A stretch of 64,000 nt of DNA from JABGQS01 sp963674545 (GCA_963674545.2 CAXXFB010000001.1:310001-374000), one strand, 5' to 3'; counted from the first letter of the stretch, positions 41,524-50,711 are shown. Numbers and translations: made by a program. The notes: generated by a model from the letters alone, not told the origin.

Positions 41524-41534
41524 TCTAATAATTA

Positions 41535-41557
41535 AAAAGAGCCCGAACGGCTCTTAT
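41535..41557 (-). terminator. Terminator overlapping the stop codon of the GIY-YIG gene
   Basis: Minus strand: AAGAGCC/GGCTCTT stem followed by TTTTTAATTA. The TAA stop (41554-41556) lies within the ascending arm. Confidence 0.8.
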
Positions 41558-41796
41558 CTTGTTACTATCAATTTTATTTTTTCAGCCCTTGGAAGCTTTT
41601 TGATCGCACATTCGCGTTTCATTGCTGCGCTTTTTGTGCTGTGCTGCTCATAGTATTTTAAATCTACCGGCAGCCTGGACCTAGTATATTTGCTGGCAAG
41701 CCCCTTGTTGTGAAGTCTTATACGGTTTTCAAGATCGTCAGTGTAGCCGGTATACAGCGTATTGTCGGCGCATCTTACAATGTAAACATAGAACAT
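41554..41796 (-). CDS. GIY-YIG nuclease superfamily protein (UPF0213 type)
   Basis: 80 residues from the ATG at 41796. FYVYIVRCADNTLYTGYTDDLENRI carries the GIY-YIG pattern (YVYI...LYTGYT), followed by RLHNKGLASKYTRSR and the C-terminal KRECAIKKLPRAEKIKLI, as in the YhbQ/YazA family. These are small single-domain proteins with a nuclease fold. The open frame extends to 41904 inside degV, but conserved proteins begin at MFYVYI. The start lies one nt after the degV stop, so expression is coupled to degV. Confidence 0.92.
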   Translation of the reverse strand: MFYVYIVRCADNTLYTGYTDDLENRIRLHNKGLASKYTRSRLPVDLKYYEQHSTKSAAMKRECAIKKLPRAEKIKLIVTR

Positions 41797-41797
41797 A

Positions 41798-42637
41798 TTA
41801 CTTGTATAGGTATAGTATGCCAAGAGTGCCTGGTCCGCAATGTGTGGATATTGTAGCTGAGGCGTCAGTGACATATACGTCTTTAAACCCGAATTCCTCC
41901 TCAAGTTGTTTTTTTACGGTCGGAGCTTCTGCTGTCATACAGTGTGTAACGAAAATCCTTTTTGGATCAATTCTATCGATATCTACCATAACGTGATCAT
42001 AGTACTTCTGTATGTAGTTTTTCCCTCTAAGCTTGTCACCGGGAACGATTTTACCGTCTTTTAGCTCAAGGATTGGTTTTATCTTCAGGCTGGTTCCCAT
42101 TATAGATGAAAGACGAGAACATCTTCCGCCCATGTATAGGTATTTCAAGGTATCTACTATAAAGCTTGCATGTACCTTGTTTCGCAGAGACACAGCATAT
42201 TCGCTTATTTCTTTCAAGGAAGCACCGCTTTTCGCTTTGTCTGCTGCTTCAAGAAGCATCAGCGCAGTGCCTGTTGATAGGCTTAGAGAATCTACAATGG
42301 ATATCCTTGATGTGTCAAGCTTGTTTGCCGCAGTTTTTGCGCTCTGCATAGTAGCTGACAATTCGCTTGATATACCCATAAAGAAAATATCATAATCTTT
42401 TTCAAGCCATTCTGAAAAGGCGGTTTGCGCTTCAAATTCATTGACAGCAGCTGACTTTGGAAGGGTGCCAGTTGAGTCTGCATAATCAAACAGGTCTTTG
42501 CTGGTAATGTGACCGTCGTCAAGATGGTCTTCTTCACCCAGAAGAACATGAAGAGGCAGAACGTCAATATCGTATTCCTCTATAAGCCGGGGCGAAAGAT
42601 CGCAAGTACTGTCAGTAATGAACTTGATTTTTCTCAT
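41798..42637 (-). CDS. DegV-family fatty-acid-binding protein
   Basis: 279 residues. ITDSTCDLSPRLIEEYDIDVLPLHV at the N-terminus, SSELSATMQSAKTAANKL and IVDSLSLSTGTALMLLEAA, and THCMTAEAP...HCGPGTLGILYL at the C-terminus are typical. DegV/FakB proteins bind a fatty acid and present it to a kinase (FakA) for incorporation into phospholipid. No fakA is in view. It has its own promoter and leads a two-gene unit with the GIY-YIG gene. Confidence 0.93.
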   Translation of the reverse strand: MRKIKFITDSTCDLSPRLIEEYDIDVLPLHVLLGEEDHLDDGHITSKDLFDYADSTGTLPKSAAVNEFEAQTAFSEWLEKDYDIFFMGISSELSATMQSAKTAANKLDTSRISIVDSLSLSTGTALMLLEAADKAKSGASLKEISEYAVSLRNKVHASFIVDTLKYLYMGGRCSRLSSIMGTSLKIKPILELKDGKIVPGDKLRGKNYIQKYYDHVMVDIDRIDPKRIFVTHCMTAEAPTVKKQLEEEFGFKDVYVTDASATISTHCGPGTLGILYLYK

Positions 42638-42692
42638 AATAGAATCTCCAAAACTTAATAAATAAAAATAATAACATGTAATAATCTGTTAC

Positions 42693-42721
42693 ATTATATC
42701 AAAAGCTATTGGATTTGTTAA
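42693..42721 (-). promoter_or_regulatory. Promoter of degV
   Basis: Minus strand: -35 TTAACA (42716-42721), 17-bp spacer, -10 TATAAT (42693-42698). Confidence 0.65.
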
Positions 42722-42756
42722 GTAAAACAGAACAACATATTTAATAAAATGCAATG

Positions 42757-44007
42757 TTATTTTATACCGATGTCAGTTCTGTATTGAGCACCTTCAAAAT
42801 TTATATGCTTAATTTCACTATAGGCAGTTTTTCTTGCGTTCTTAATATCTTTACCTAGAGCAGTAACGCCAAGTACCCTCCCGCCGCTGGTATAGTATGA
42901 ATCGTTTTCTTTTTGCGTTCCGGCATGAAACACCACTGCCTCTCTAACATTGGAAAGTCCTGATATAGGTGTTCCCTTTTTGTATGAGCCGGGGTAGCCT
43001 CCTGACGCCATAACTACACAAACTGCGCTTCGCTCATCCCATTTTAGTTCGATTTCAGAAAGAGTACCGTCTATGCATGCCTCGATTATCTCCAAAAGGT
43101 CGTTTTTTAGTCTTGGAAGAACTACCTGCGCTTCAGGGTCACCGAAGCGTGCGTTATATTCTAGAACTTTTGGCCCGTCTGCAGTAAGCATAAGCCCAAA
43201 GAAAATTATGCCTTTAAAAGGACGCCCTTCTGATTGAAGAGCTTTTACGGTCGGGTATATTATAGTTTCTTCAACCTGTTTTTGAATCTCTGGTGTGTAT
43301 TTCGGGGAGGGTGAGAATGTGCCCATCCCTCCTGTGTTCGGGCCTTTGTCGCCGTCGAAAGCCCGTTTATGATCCTGCGCGCTTGCCATAGGAAGTATTG
43401 TTTTACCGTCGCAGAACGAAAGCACAGAAACTTCAGGGCCCTCTATGAATTCTTCGATAACAACACGGCTTCCCGCGTCACCGAATTTCTTATCTACCAT
43501 AATAGTTTTCAAAGCTTCGTCAGCCTGCTCATATGTATCGCATATTATAACACCTTTGCCAAGTGCAAGACCGTCGGCTTTAACTACTACAGGATAACTG
43601 CAACCCTTTACATACGCTTGAGCACTGTTAAAATCTTTGAAGACTTCGTAACCGGCGGTTGGGATGTCATACTTCTTCATAAGTTCTTTTGCGTAGACTT
43701 TGCTGCCTTCAATTTCAGCGGCAAGCTTCGTCGGACCAAAAGCACGCATCCCCTGTTCTGTTAGTTTATCAACAAGCCCCATATACAGCGGATCGTCCGG
43801 TGCAACTATAACAAGATCAAAATTCTCATTCTTAGCGTATTCCGTAAGTGCTTCTATATCAGTTGCATTTATAGGAACGCACTTTGCTATATTGCCAATG
43901 CCGCCGTTGCCCGGAGCGCAGTGTATCTCCCTTATGCTGCTATTCTGACGCAGCTTCCAGATTATTGCGTGCTCTCTTCCACCGCCGCCGACTACTAATA
44001 TCTTCAT
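42757..44007 (-). CDS. purD: Phosphoribosylamine-glycine ligase
   Basis: 416 residues. N-terminal ILVVGGGGREHAIIWKL, ATP-grasp core with VVKADGLALGKGVIIC, FGDAGSRVVIEEFIEGPEVSVL, and DHKRAFDGDKGPNTGGMGTFSP, then EYNARFGDPEAQVVLPRL. It joins glycine to phosphoribosylamine (step 2 of purine synthesis). Last gene of the pur cluster, 10 nt after purH. No clear terminator follows. Confidence 0.97.
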   Translation of the reverse strand: MKILVVGGGGREHAIIWKLRQNSSIREIHCAPGNGGIGNIAKCVPINATDIEALTEYAKNENFDLVIVAPDDPLYMGLVDKLTEQGMRAFGPTKLAAEIEGSKVYAKELMKKYDIPTAGYEVFKDFNSAQAYVKGCSYPVVVKADGLALGKGVIICDTYEQADEALKTIMVDKKFGDAGSRVVIEEFIEGPEVSVLSFCDGKTILPMASAQDHKRAFDGDKGPNTGGMGTFSPSPKYTPEIQKQVEETIIYPTVKALQSEGRPFKGIIFFGLMLTADGPKVLEYNARFGDPEAQVVLPRLKNDLLEIIEACIDGTLSEIELKWDERSAVCVVMASGGYPGSYKKGTPISGLSNVREAVVFHAGTQKENDSYYTSGGRVLGVTALGKDIKNARKTAYSEIKHINFEGAQYRTDIGIK

Positions 44008-44017
44008 TCAGTTTCTC

Positions 44018-45550
44018 CTAGTGTTTGAAGTGTCTCATGCCGGTGAATATCATTGACATGCCAAGCTCGTCACATGCTTTTATGGAATCTTCATCCCGAA
44101 TACTGCCGCCAGGCTGTATTACTGCGGTTATACCGAACTCAGCCGCCAGCCTTACACAGTCATCAAACGGGAAATATGCATCAGAGGCTAGTGCAGCACC
44201 CTTTGCTTTATCACCTGCACGTTCCAGCGCCGCCTGTGCTGCCCAAATACGTGAGACCTGGCCCGGCCCAAGGCCAAGAGAAGATTTATCCTTAGCAACA
44301 GAAATACCGTTAGATTTAATATGCTTCACGAGTTTCCATGCGAAAATACAGTCTTCGACTTCTTTTTCTGTCGGCTGGCGTTTTGTTACAACTTTCAAGT
44401 CTCCATCAAACAGCTTTGTATCTATCTGCTGGACCAGCAGCCCGCCAAGAGGTTTTTTAATATCTACAGCAGTTTCTTTTATCTTGGATGATATGCCGGG
44501 AAGTTCAAGAAGTCTAAGATTTTTCTTAGTCTTCAAAACTTCAAGCGCATCTTCTGAAAAAGACGGCGCTATTATTATCTCCAGGAATACCTTCACCATT
44601 TCCTCTGCGGTTTTCTTATCAACTTCAGTGTTAACGGCAACGATTCCGCCATATACTGAAACAGGATCTGCTTCATATGCTTTCATGTACGCATCATAGA
44701 CATTGTCAGCGCTTCCAACTCCGCATGGATTTGCGTGTTTAGAAGCAACTACTGTTATCTCTTCGAACTCACGCAGACAGTCTACAGCGCCGTTTGTATC
44801 GTTTATGTTGTTGAATGAAAGCTCTTTGCCCCAAAGCTGCTTGGCTGAAGCGAGTGTTCCTTCAATTCCAACAGGCTCTCTGTAGAAAGCAGCTGACTGA
44901 TGTGGATTTTCGCCGTAACGCATATCCTGGGCTTTTTCGTATGTAAGTGTTAAAAGATCAGGGAAACCTCCCCCGTTTTGCTGGCGCAGATAGTTTGATA
45001 TAAGTGCGTCATATGCAGCGGTATGTTCAAAAACTTTAACACAGAGGTCAAACTTTGTTTCTTTGGTAACGCCTCCGTTTTCAAGCTCCTCGATTATTCT
45101 TGAGTAATCTGACGGGTCTACTATAGAAGCCACATCCTGCCAGTTCTTTGCTGCAGCTCGAAGCATCGTCGGGCCGCCTATATCTATGTTTTCTATAGCT
45201 TCCGGAAGTGTTACGTCTTCTTTTGATATAGTTGCTTTGAAAGGATAAAGATTTACAGCTACTATGTCGATAACTTCAACGCCGAGATCCGAAATCTGTT
45301 TCATATGAGACTCGCTGCCTCTCATTGCAAGTATGCCTGCGTGGATCTTAGGATGAAGCGTCTTTACCCTGCCGTCCAGGCATTCCGGAAAACCTGTTAT
45401 ATCCGATACGTTAGTTACTTTCACATTGGCTTCTTCGAGAGTACGCTGTGTTCCTCCTGTTGAGAGTATCTCGAAACCGTTGGATTCAAGGCCTTTTGCA
45501 AAATCTACTATGCCTGTCTTGTCAAAAACGCTTAAAAATGCTCTTTTCAT
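44018..45550 (-). CDS. purH: Bifunctional AICAR transformylase/IMP cyclohydrolase
   Basis: 510 residues. N-terminal MGS-like IMP cyclohydrolase domain (about 1-190: FDKTGIVDFAKGLE, STGGTQRTLEEA, GRVKTLHPKIHAGIL) and C-terminal AICAR transformylase (KHANPCGVGSADN, KDKSSLGLGPGQVSRI, SDAYFPFDD). It makes the last two steps to IMP. AGGTTTAATAT precedes the ATG; purN ends 19 nt upstream. Confidence 0.97.
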   Translation of the reverse strand: MKRAFLSVFDKTGIVDFAKGLESNGFEILSTGGTQRTLEEANVKVTNVSDITGFPECLDGRVKTLHPKIHAGILAMRGSESHMKQISDLGVEVIDIVAVNLYPFKATISKEDVTLPEAIENIDIGGPTMLRAAAKNWQDVASIVDPSDYSRIIEELENGGVTKETKFDLCVKVFEHTAAYDALISNYLRQQNGGGFPDLLTLTYEKAQDMRYGENPHQSAAFYREPVGIEGTLASAKQLWGKELSFNNINDTNGAVDCLREFEEITVVASKHANPCGVGSADNVYDAYMKAYEADPVSVYGGIVAVNTEVDKKTAEEMVKVFLEIIIAPSFSEDALEVLKTKKNLRLLELPGISSKIKETAVDIKKPLGGLLVQQIDTKLFDGDLKVVTKRQPTEKEVEDCIFAWKLVKHIKSNGISVAKDKSSLGLGPGQVSRIWAAQAALERAGDKAKGAALASDAYFPFDDCVRLAAEFGITAVIQPGGSIRDEDSIKACDELGMSMIFTGMRHFKH

Positions 45551-45569
45551 ATATTAAACCTCCAAAAAA

Positions 45570-46190
45570 TTAATCACTGATAATAACTGTGCGCCCTCTA
45601 AGAGACAGACGGCCTTCACAGAGCAGCCTGACAGATTCTACAAGAATCTTATGTTCTTCAATGAGAACACGTGCCTGAAGTGATTCCGGCGTATCATCCG
45701 ACATAACCGGAACGCTCTTTTGCATTATTATTGGGCCAGTGTCTGTACCTTCATCTACAAAATGGACAGTTGCTCCGGTGAGTTTCACGCCGTAATCGAG
45801 TACAGCTTTGTGTACATGCAGTCCATAGTATCCCTTTCCGCAGAAAGATGGAATGAGCGCCGGATGGACATTGATGATATCATATTTACTGACGATGCTG
45901 CTTCCGAGTATAGACATATACCCGGCAAGTACAACAGCCTGACCTTCGAAAACTTCGATTGCTTCCATAACAGCCTGTTCGTGTGCCCGTGCATTTTTAA
46001 AATGATTTTTATTTATTACTATGCTTGGTATTCCGGCTTTTTTTGCTCTCTCTAATGCGTAAACATTGCTTTTGCTTGAGATCACGCCGGTTATTTTAGC
46101 TGGAATATCCCCTTTTTCACAAGCGTCAATAATGGCCTGGAGGTTTGTTCCTCCTCCGGACACCATTACAATAAGTCTTTCTATCCGCAA
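45570..46190 (-). CDS. purN: Phosphoribosylglycinamide formyltransferase
   Basis: 206 residues. VMVSGGGTNLQAIIDACEKG, INKNHFKNARAHEQAVMEA, and the catalytic region NVHPALIPSFCGKGYYG, TVHFVDEGTDTGPII. It transfers a formyl group from 10-formyl-THF. The start is TTG at 46188-46190, overlapping purM by 10 nt; this gives the family's normal N-terminus. Translation is probably coupled. Confidence 0.95.
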   Translation of the reverse strand: MRIERLIVMVSGGGTNLQAIIDACEKGDIPAKITGVISSKSNVYALERAKKAGIPSIVINKNHFKNARAHEQAVMEAIEVFEGQAVVLAGYMSILGSSIVSKYDIINVHPALIPSFCGKGYYGLHVHKAVLDYGVKLTGATVHFVDEGTDTGPIIMQKSVPVMSDDTPESLQARVLIEEHKILVESVRLLCEGRLSLRGRTVIISD

Positions 46191-47191
46191 AGCTCGACAC
46201 CGCTTCCTTCTATAGTTTTACCTATAATATATGATTCTTCACCCAAATCACGGGCTGCATATAAAACATCGTTAGCTATACCTTCATTAACTGCAATAAC
46301 CATGCCAATTCCCATGTTAAAAGTTGAAAACATCTCATCACTGCTGACAGAGCTATCGCCTTGAAGTATATCGAAAATTTTAGGCATATCCCAACTTCCC
46401 AGTTCGATTTGAGCGCCTATGCCTGAAGGGAATATCCTAGGTATATTTTCAAAGAAACCACCGCCTGTTATGTGAGCGATGCCTTTTATATCAAACTTCT
46501 CAACAAGGCTAAGAATTGTTTTTACATATATTTTTGTTGGAGTAAGAAGTTCTTTACCAAGCTCATTGTCGAGCGAGTCTATGTTTTGCGAAAGAGTTTC
46601 TTCGTTCATGCTTATAATAGCACGGACAAGAGAAAAACCGTTTGAATGCACTCCAGAAGACCTAAGGCCAATAAGTACATCGCCGGCACCGATATCCTTT
46701 CCTGTTATCAGTTTGGACTTTGGAACACTGCCAACACAGAAGCCCGCAAGGTCATATTCTCCTTCAGAATAGAATCCGGGCATTTCAGCGGTCTCGCCGC
46801 CTATAAGAGCGCATCCTGACTGACGGCAGCCTTCAGCTATTCCGCTGACTATTTGAGCCGCTATAGCCGGCTCAAGCCTACCAGTTGCAAGATAGTCAAG
46901 GAAAAACATAGGCTTTGCGCCGTGGCAGATTATATCGTTTGCGCACATGGCAACACAGTCTATGCCAATAGTATCGTGCTTATCTAACGCAAAAGCTATC
47001 TTCAATTTAGTACCGACACCATCAGTACCCGAAACTAGCACGTTTTCACCGTTCTCATACATTGCACCGAAAGAGCCCAGGCCCTGCAGCACATGTTCAT
47101 TAAAAGTCGATTCGGCGTGTTTCTTCATCAAACGTACAGCTTCGTTGCCTGCCTGTACGTCTACGCCTGAATCTTTATATGTGTATCCCAT
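46181..47191 (-). CDS. purM: Phosphoribosylformylglycinamidine cyclo-ligase
   Basis: 336 residues. YTYKDSGVDVQAGNEAV, LVSGTDGVGTKLKIAF, CVAMCANDIICHGAKPMFFLDY, ALIGGETAEMPGFY and GIAHITGGGFFENIPR are the PurM signatures. It closes the imidazole ring to AIR. It lies 11 nt after purF. Confidence 0.97.
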   Translation of the reverse strand: MGYTYKDSGVDVQAGNEAVRLMKKHAESTFNEHVLQGLGSFGAMYENGENVLVSGTDGVGTKLKIAFALDKHDTIGIDCVAMCANDIICHGAKPMFFLDYLATGRLEPAIAAQIVSGIAEGCRQSGCALIGGETAEMPGFYSEGEYDLAGFCVGSVPKSKLITGKDIGAGDVLIGLRSSGVHSNGFSLVRAIISMNEETLSQNIDSLDNELGKELLTPTKIYVKTILSLVEKFDIKGIAHITGGGFFENIPRIFPSGIGAQIELGSWDMPKIFDILQGDSSVSSDEMFSTFNMGIGMVIAVNEGIANDVLYAARDLGEESYIIGKTIEGSGVELCG

Positions 47192-47202
47192 AGTAACCTT
47201 TC

Positions 47203-48657
47203 TTAATCAAGTATATTTTTTTTGCCGAGTTTTCGAAGGTGCTCTACATTATCCGGATAGCAGCCATTGAAACATCCTACACAGAAATTGCACGCAGCGC
47301 CTTCTACGGTCTTTAGAAGATCTTCTATACTGAGGTAGTAAAGAGAATCTGCGCCGATAAGCTTTCTTATTTCTTCTACGGAGTTCTTTTCACCTATTAG
47401 CTGGTCGTGGGCTCCTGTGTCTATTCCGAAATAGCACGGATATTTAATAGGCGGCGAGCTTATCTGCATATGAACTTCTTTTGCACCTGCTGATTTTATC
47501 ATTTCTACTATTCGTTTTGAAGTGGTACCACGAACGATAGAATCATCTACCAGTATAACACGACACCCCTTCACGTTGCGTTTCAATGCATTCAGCTTAA
47601 GATTGACACCAAGCGCACGCTGACCCTGGGCGGGCTGAATGAAAGTCCTGCCGACGTACCTGTTTTTTGCAAGCGCTTTTTTGTAAGGTATGCCGGACTG
47701 TTCCGCATAACCCATAGCTGCCGGTCTTGCTGAGTCCGGTACGCCTGCTACGAGGTCTGCATCGATAGGGTTGGTTATAGCCAGCTGAGCGCCCGCCATC
47801 TCTCTTGCACGATGCACACTGATACCGTCGATATCGGAATCCGGCCGAGCAAAGTATACATATTCGAAGATGCATAGTGCTGTTTCATCGGCACGGGGGC
47901 CCTGATGTGACTTTAAGCCCTTTTTGTCTATTTCCACAATTTCGCCCGGGCGCAGGTCTCTTATGAACTCTGCACCAATAGTATCAAACGCACATGACTC
48001 TGATGCAAGCACATATGAGCCGCCCAGCTTTCCGAGAGCTATAGGCCGTATGCCTTTAGGATCACGTACTCCAATTATTTTATCCGGCGTCATTATAACA
48101 AGAGCATAGCTGCCCTTTATTATGTCCATAGTCTTTTTTATACCGTCAATAATGCCGTCGTCAGAATTCTTTGCGATAAGGCTAGCAATTATTTCTGTGT
48201 CTATCGTTGTCTGGAATATAGAACCCTGAGATTCAAGATCATCACGCAGCTCTTTAGCATTTATAAGGTTTCCGTTATGAACTAGCGCCAGGCTGCCTTT
48301 TCTTGATTTTATAGCCAGAGGCTGGGCATTGGCAAGGTGGCTGTCTCCTGTAGTAGAATAACGCACATGTCCAATGGCGGACTGTGCGCCTGTAAGCTTA
48401 TCTAGTCCGTTTTTAAAAACTTCTGTTACAAGCCCCATATCTTTATGATAATCTATAATACCTTTTTTAGAAACTGCAATGCCTGCGCTCTCCTGCCCTC
48501 TGTGCTGAAGAGCAAAAAGGCCGTAATATGCAGCTTCTGCCGGGTCAATTCTTGTTCCTGAACTTAGTATGCCGAAAACGCCGCATTCTTCATGCATGCA
48601 GTCATCAAAAGGTTTGAGCCGCTCATACGGCTCTGGCAGAGTTTGTCTTCGCAGCAT
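47203..48657 (-). CDS. purF: Amidophosphoribosyltransferase
   Basis: 484 residues. A propeptide of about 24 residues precedes the catalytic Cys in EECGVFGILSS; the class II glutaminase domain has HNGNLINAKELRDDL. The PRPP motif is VILVDDSIVRGTTSKRIVE. Cys residues near the C-terminus (CNFCVGCFNGCYP) and the earlier Cys ligands fit the iron-sulfur type found in Bacillus PurF. It performs the committed step of purine synthesis. ATG is one nt after the purC stop. Confidence 0.96.
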   Translation of the reverse strand: MLRRQTLPEPYERLKPFDDCMHEECGVFGILSSGTRIDPAEAAYYGLFALQHRGQESAGIAVSKKGIIDYHKDMGLVTEVFKNGLDKLTGAQSAIGHVRYSTTGDSHLANAQPLAIKSRKGSLALVHNGNLINAKELRDDLESQGSIFQTTIDTEIIASLIAKNSDDGIIDGIKKTMDIIKGSYALVIMTPDKIIGVRDPKGIRPIALGKLGGSYVLASESCAFDTIGAEFIRDLRPGEIVEIDKKGLKSHQGPRADETALCIFEYVYFARPDSDIDGISVHRAREMAGAQLAITNPIDADLVAGVPDSARPAAMGYAEQSGIPYKKALAKNRYVGRTFIQPAQGQRALGVNLKLNALKRNVKGCRVILVDDSIVRGTTSKRIVEMIKSAGAKEVHMQISSPPIKYPCYFGIDTGAHDQLIGEKNSVEEIRKLIGADSLYYLSIEDLLKTVEGAACNFCVGCFNGCYPDNVEHLRKLGKKNILD

Positions 48658-48658
48658 G

Positions 48659-49366
48659 TTATGAACCCATCAACCTTCTTATTATTTCCTGATAAGCTTC
48701 TTCGACTTCACCAAGGTCTTGCCGGAACCTGTCTTTATCGAGCTTTTTGCCAGTTTTTATATCCCAGAACCTACATGTATCCGGTGATATTTCGTCGGCA
48801 AGTACGATCTCACCCTTGAAACGACCGAATTCAAGTTTGTAGTCAATTAGCTCCACGCCAAGACCTTTTAAGTATTCTGATAATATTTCGTTGACTTTCA
48901 GCGCATATTTTGCAATAGTATCTAATTCTTCATCTGTTGCAAGCCCAAGCGCTTTTACATAATAGTCGTTGATGAACGGATCGCCCAAATCATCATTTTT
49001 ATAGCTATATTCAAGAATAGTACATTTTAGCTCTGTTCCTTCTGACACTCCCATACGTTTTGAGAAGCTTCCTGCAGCTTTATTTCTAACTATTACTTCT
49101 ACCGGAACTATCTCTACTTTTTTAACTATGGTTTCACGGTCGGAAATCTGCTCTACGAAATGCGTTGGGATTCCGTACTTTTCAAGAAGCTGGAAGAAGT
49201 GGTTGGAAACTTTGTTGTTAACCACGCCTTTTCCGACTATAGTACCTCGTTTTACGCCGTTAAAGGCGGTAGCGTCGTCCTTGTAATCAACTATCACGTA
49301 GTCAGGGTTATCAGTCAAATAAACTTTCTTTGCTTTGCCCTCATAAATCTGTTCTAATTTTTTCAT
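48659..49366 (-). CDS. purC: SAICAR synthetase
   Basis: 235 residues. EQIYEGKAKKVYLTDNPDYV at the N-terminus, VEIVPVEVIVRNKAAGSFSKR, and LADEISPDTCRFWD are diagnostic. It links aspartate to CAIR using ATP. 15 nt after purE. Confidence 0.97.
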   Translation of the reverse strand: MKKLEQIYEGKAKKVYLTDNPDYVIVDYKDDATAFNGVKRGTIVGKGVVNNKVSNHFFQLLEKYGIPTHFVEQISDRETIVKKVEIVPVEVIVRNKAAGSFSKRMGVSEGTELKCTILEYSYKNDDLGDPFINDYYVKALGLATDEELDTIAKYALKVNEILSEYLKGLGVELIDYKLEFGRFKGEIVLADEISPDTCRFWDIKTGKKLDKDRFRQDLGEVEEAYQEIIRRLMGS

Positions 49367-49381
49367 ATATTAAAACTCCTT

Positions 49382-49867
49382 TTAAAATTCTTTTTGCAAA
49401 TCTTCATCAGCATTATTTACTTTATCTGCCATATCTTTTTTATAGTCATAAAGCTTTTGCTTGAGCACGTCGTATTTCAGCGACATTATCTGAACAGCGA
49501 GAAGCGCAGCATTTACACTGCCGTTTATAGCAACTGTTGCAACTGGTATGCCCGGCGGCATCTGTACTGTAGACAAAAGTGAATCTAGACCGTCCATAGT
49601 GGAAGATTTGATTGGAAGACCTATTACGGGCAGCACTGTGTAAGCTGCCAGCACACCGGCAAGGTGGGCCGCTTTGCCTGCTGCTGCAATTATAACATCT
49701 ATTCCGTTGTCTTCTGCTGCAGATGCGAATTCGTGCGCTTTATCTGGCGTTCTGTGGGCGCTCATTATGTGTGCTTCTACTTCTATATCAAACTGTTTAA
49801 GTGTTTCTATCGTCTTTTCAAGAACGGGCAGGTCTGACTTTGAGCCCATTATTACCGCTGCTTTCAT
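49382..49867 (-). CDS. purE: N5-CAIR mutase / AIR carboxylase catalytic subunit
   Basis: 161 residues. MGSKSDLPVLEKTIE, SAHRTPDKAHEFASAA, and AAGKAAHLAGVLAAYT...GLPI are the PurE motifs. First gene of the pur cluster. No purK is present in the window, so either purK is elsewhere or this is the class that carboxylates AIR directly with CO2; this cannot be settled by eye. AGGAGTATCTA precedes the ATG. Confidence 0.96.
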   Translation of the reverse strand: MKAAVIMGSKSDLPVLEKTIETLKQFDIEVEAHIMSAHRTPDKAHEFASAAEDNGIDVIIAAAGKAAHLAGVLAAYTVLPVIGLPIKSSTMDGLDSLLSTVQMPPGIPVATVAINGSVNAALLAVQIMSLKYDVLKQKLYDYKKDMADKVNNADEDLQKEF

Positions 49868-49922
49868 TAGATACTCCTTTGTATATGTTGTATATCGGCA
49901 AAGCTGAATATACTATATGGGT

Positions 49923-49952
49923 AGTCTACTTTATAAAAACGTATTGTGTCAA
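49923..49952 (-). promoter_or_regulatory. Promoter of the pur operon
   Basis: Minus strand: -35 TTGACA (49947-49952), 18-bp spacer, -10 TAGACT (49923-49928). The leader is only about 50 nt, too short for a guanine riboswitch, and no such aptamer is seen. Confidence 0.65.
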
Positions 49953-49981
49953 CGAAAATACAAACTTTATTTTTAAACAAT

Positions 49982-50011
49982 AAAAAACGTTCGTGATAAT
50001 GACGAACGTTT
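49982..50011 (-). terminator. Perfect palindromic hairpin between the small lipoprotein gene and pur
   Basis: AAACGTTCGT and ACGAACGTTT are perfect inverted copies around 7 nt, followed on the minus strand by TTTTTTATTG. The simplest reading is the terminator of the lipoprotein gene (stop at 50100). The CGAAC cores and the place 30 bp upstream of the pur -35 leave a regulatory role open. Confidence 0.75.
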
Positions 50012-50099
50012 AAAATTGTTATGAATCCGAATATTTGTCAAATTTTAATATTTACATTTGATATTCTGCCGTTACAGTATATTTACTAATCAGATAATA

Positions 50100-50609
50100 C
50101 TATTGATTGTTTCCGTATATTATCATCGCTTCACCGCTGCCATATGTATATGTGAAGCTTATAGCAATTCCTTGATTGTTTGTTCCGCTAAAATTAATGC
50201 TTTCTTCATCAGTAAAATCTATTCCTTCATAGCCCAGCGCTTTTATTTGTTCGAAATATGCCTGCGCCTGATCCTTTTTGATATCCTCAAATAAGATAGT
50301 AGCGCCATCTTTTGAAGCTGCAACAAACGTAATCTTACCTTTCAGTTCCGGAATGTCTCCCATATTTTCTTTTGGCCACAAAAGATTGTCTCCGGAAACT
50401 ATTGTTGCATCATCGCTTTCAATTGTCGTTGTATCTCCATCATCACTGATTGTTACCGTACCTTCATCAGATTCAACTATTACTTGATCGTTTGAATTAT
50501 TTATATCTAATTCTTCTTCGATCATCTCATCAAAGGCAATTTTCGGTGTACATGCCGAAAACAGTATTACCAACAATAGAAATAATAATAGCAAAAAACT
50601 TTTTTTCAT
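50100..50609 (-). CDS. Small lipoprotein of unknown function
   Basis: 169 residues. A classical lipoprotein signal (MKKSFLLLLFLLLVILFSAC, Cys20 in the lipobox) is followed by an Asp/Thr/Ser-rich repeat-like segment (about 30-75, with VTISDDGDTTTIESDD) and a C-terminal domain about 80-169 with an LGYEGIDFTDEESINFSG motif, resembling the DUF6591-type lipoproteins of Clostridia. AAGGAG lies before the ATG. Located outside the membrane. No function can be assigned. Confidence 0.82.
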   Translation of the reverse strand: MKKSFLLLLFLLLVILFSACTPKIAFDEMIEEELDINNSNDQVIVESDEGTVTISDDGDTTTIESDDATIVSGDNLLWPKENMGDIPELKGKITFVAASKDGATILFEDIKKDQAQAYFEQIKALGYEGIDFTDEESINFSGTNNQGIAISFTYTYGSGEAMIIYGNNQ

Positions 50610-50711
50610 GTCATTCTCCTTAAAAATATAAATTGTGTTGCGTGTAATTTTACCATTAATATAAGTATTGTATTTTTATATTATTGCTATATGGGTATTA
50701 GAAAACTGCGA

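Noticed and set aside
44025..44699. 224-codon plus-strand open frame
   Set aside because: Antisense shadow of purH without ribosome site or motifs.
49868..50099. Guanine (purine) riboswitch before purE
   Set aside because: The leader after the -10 is about 50 nt and has no purine-aptamer motifs.
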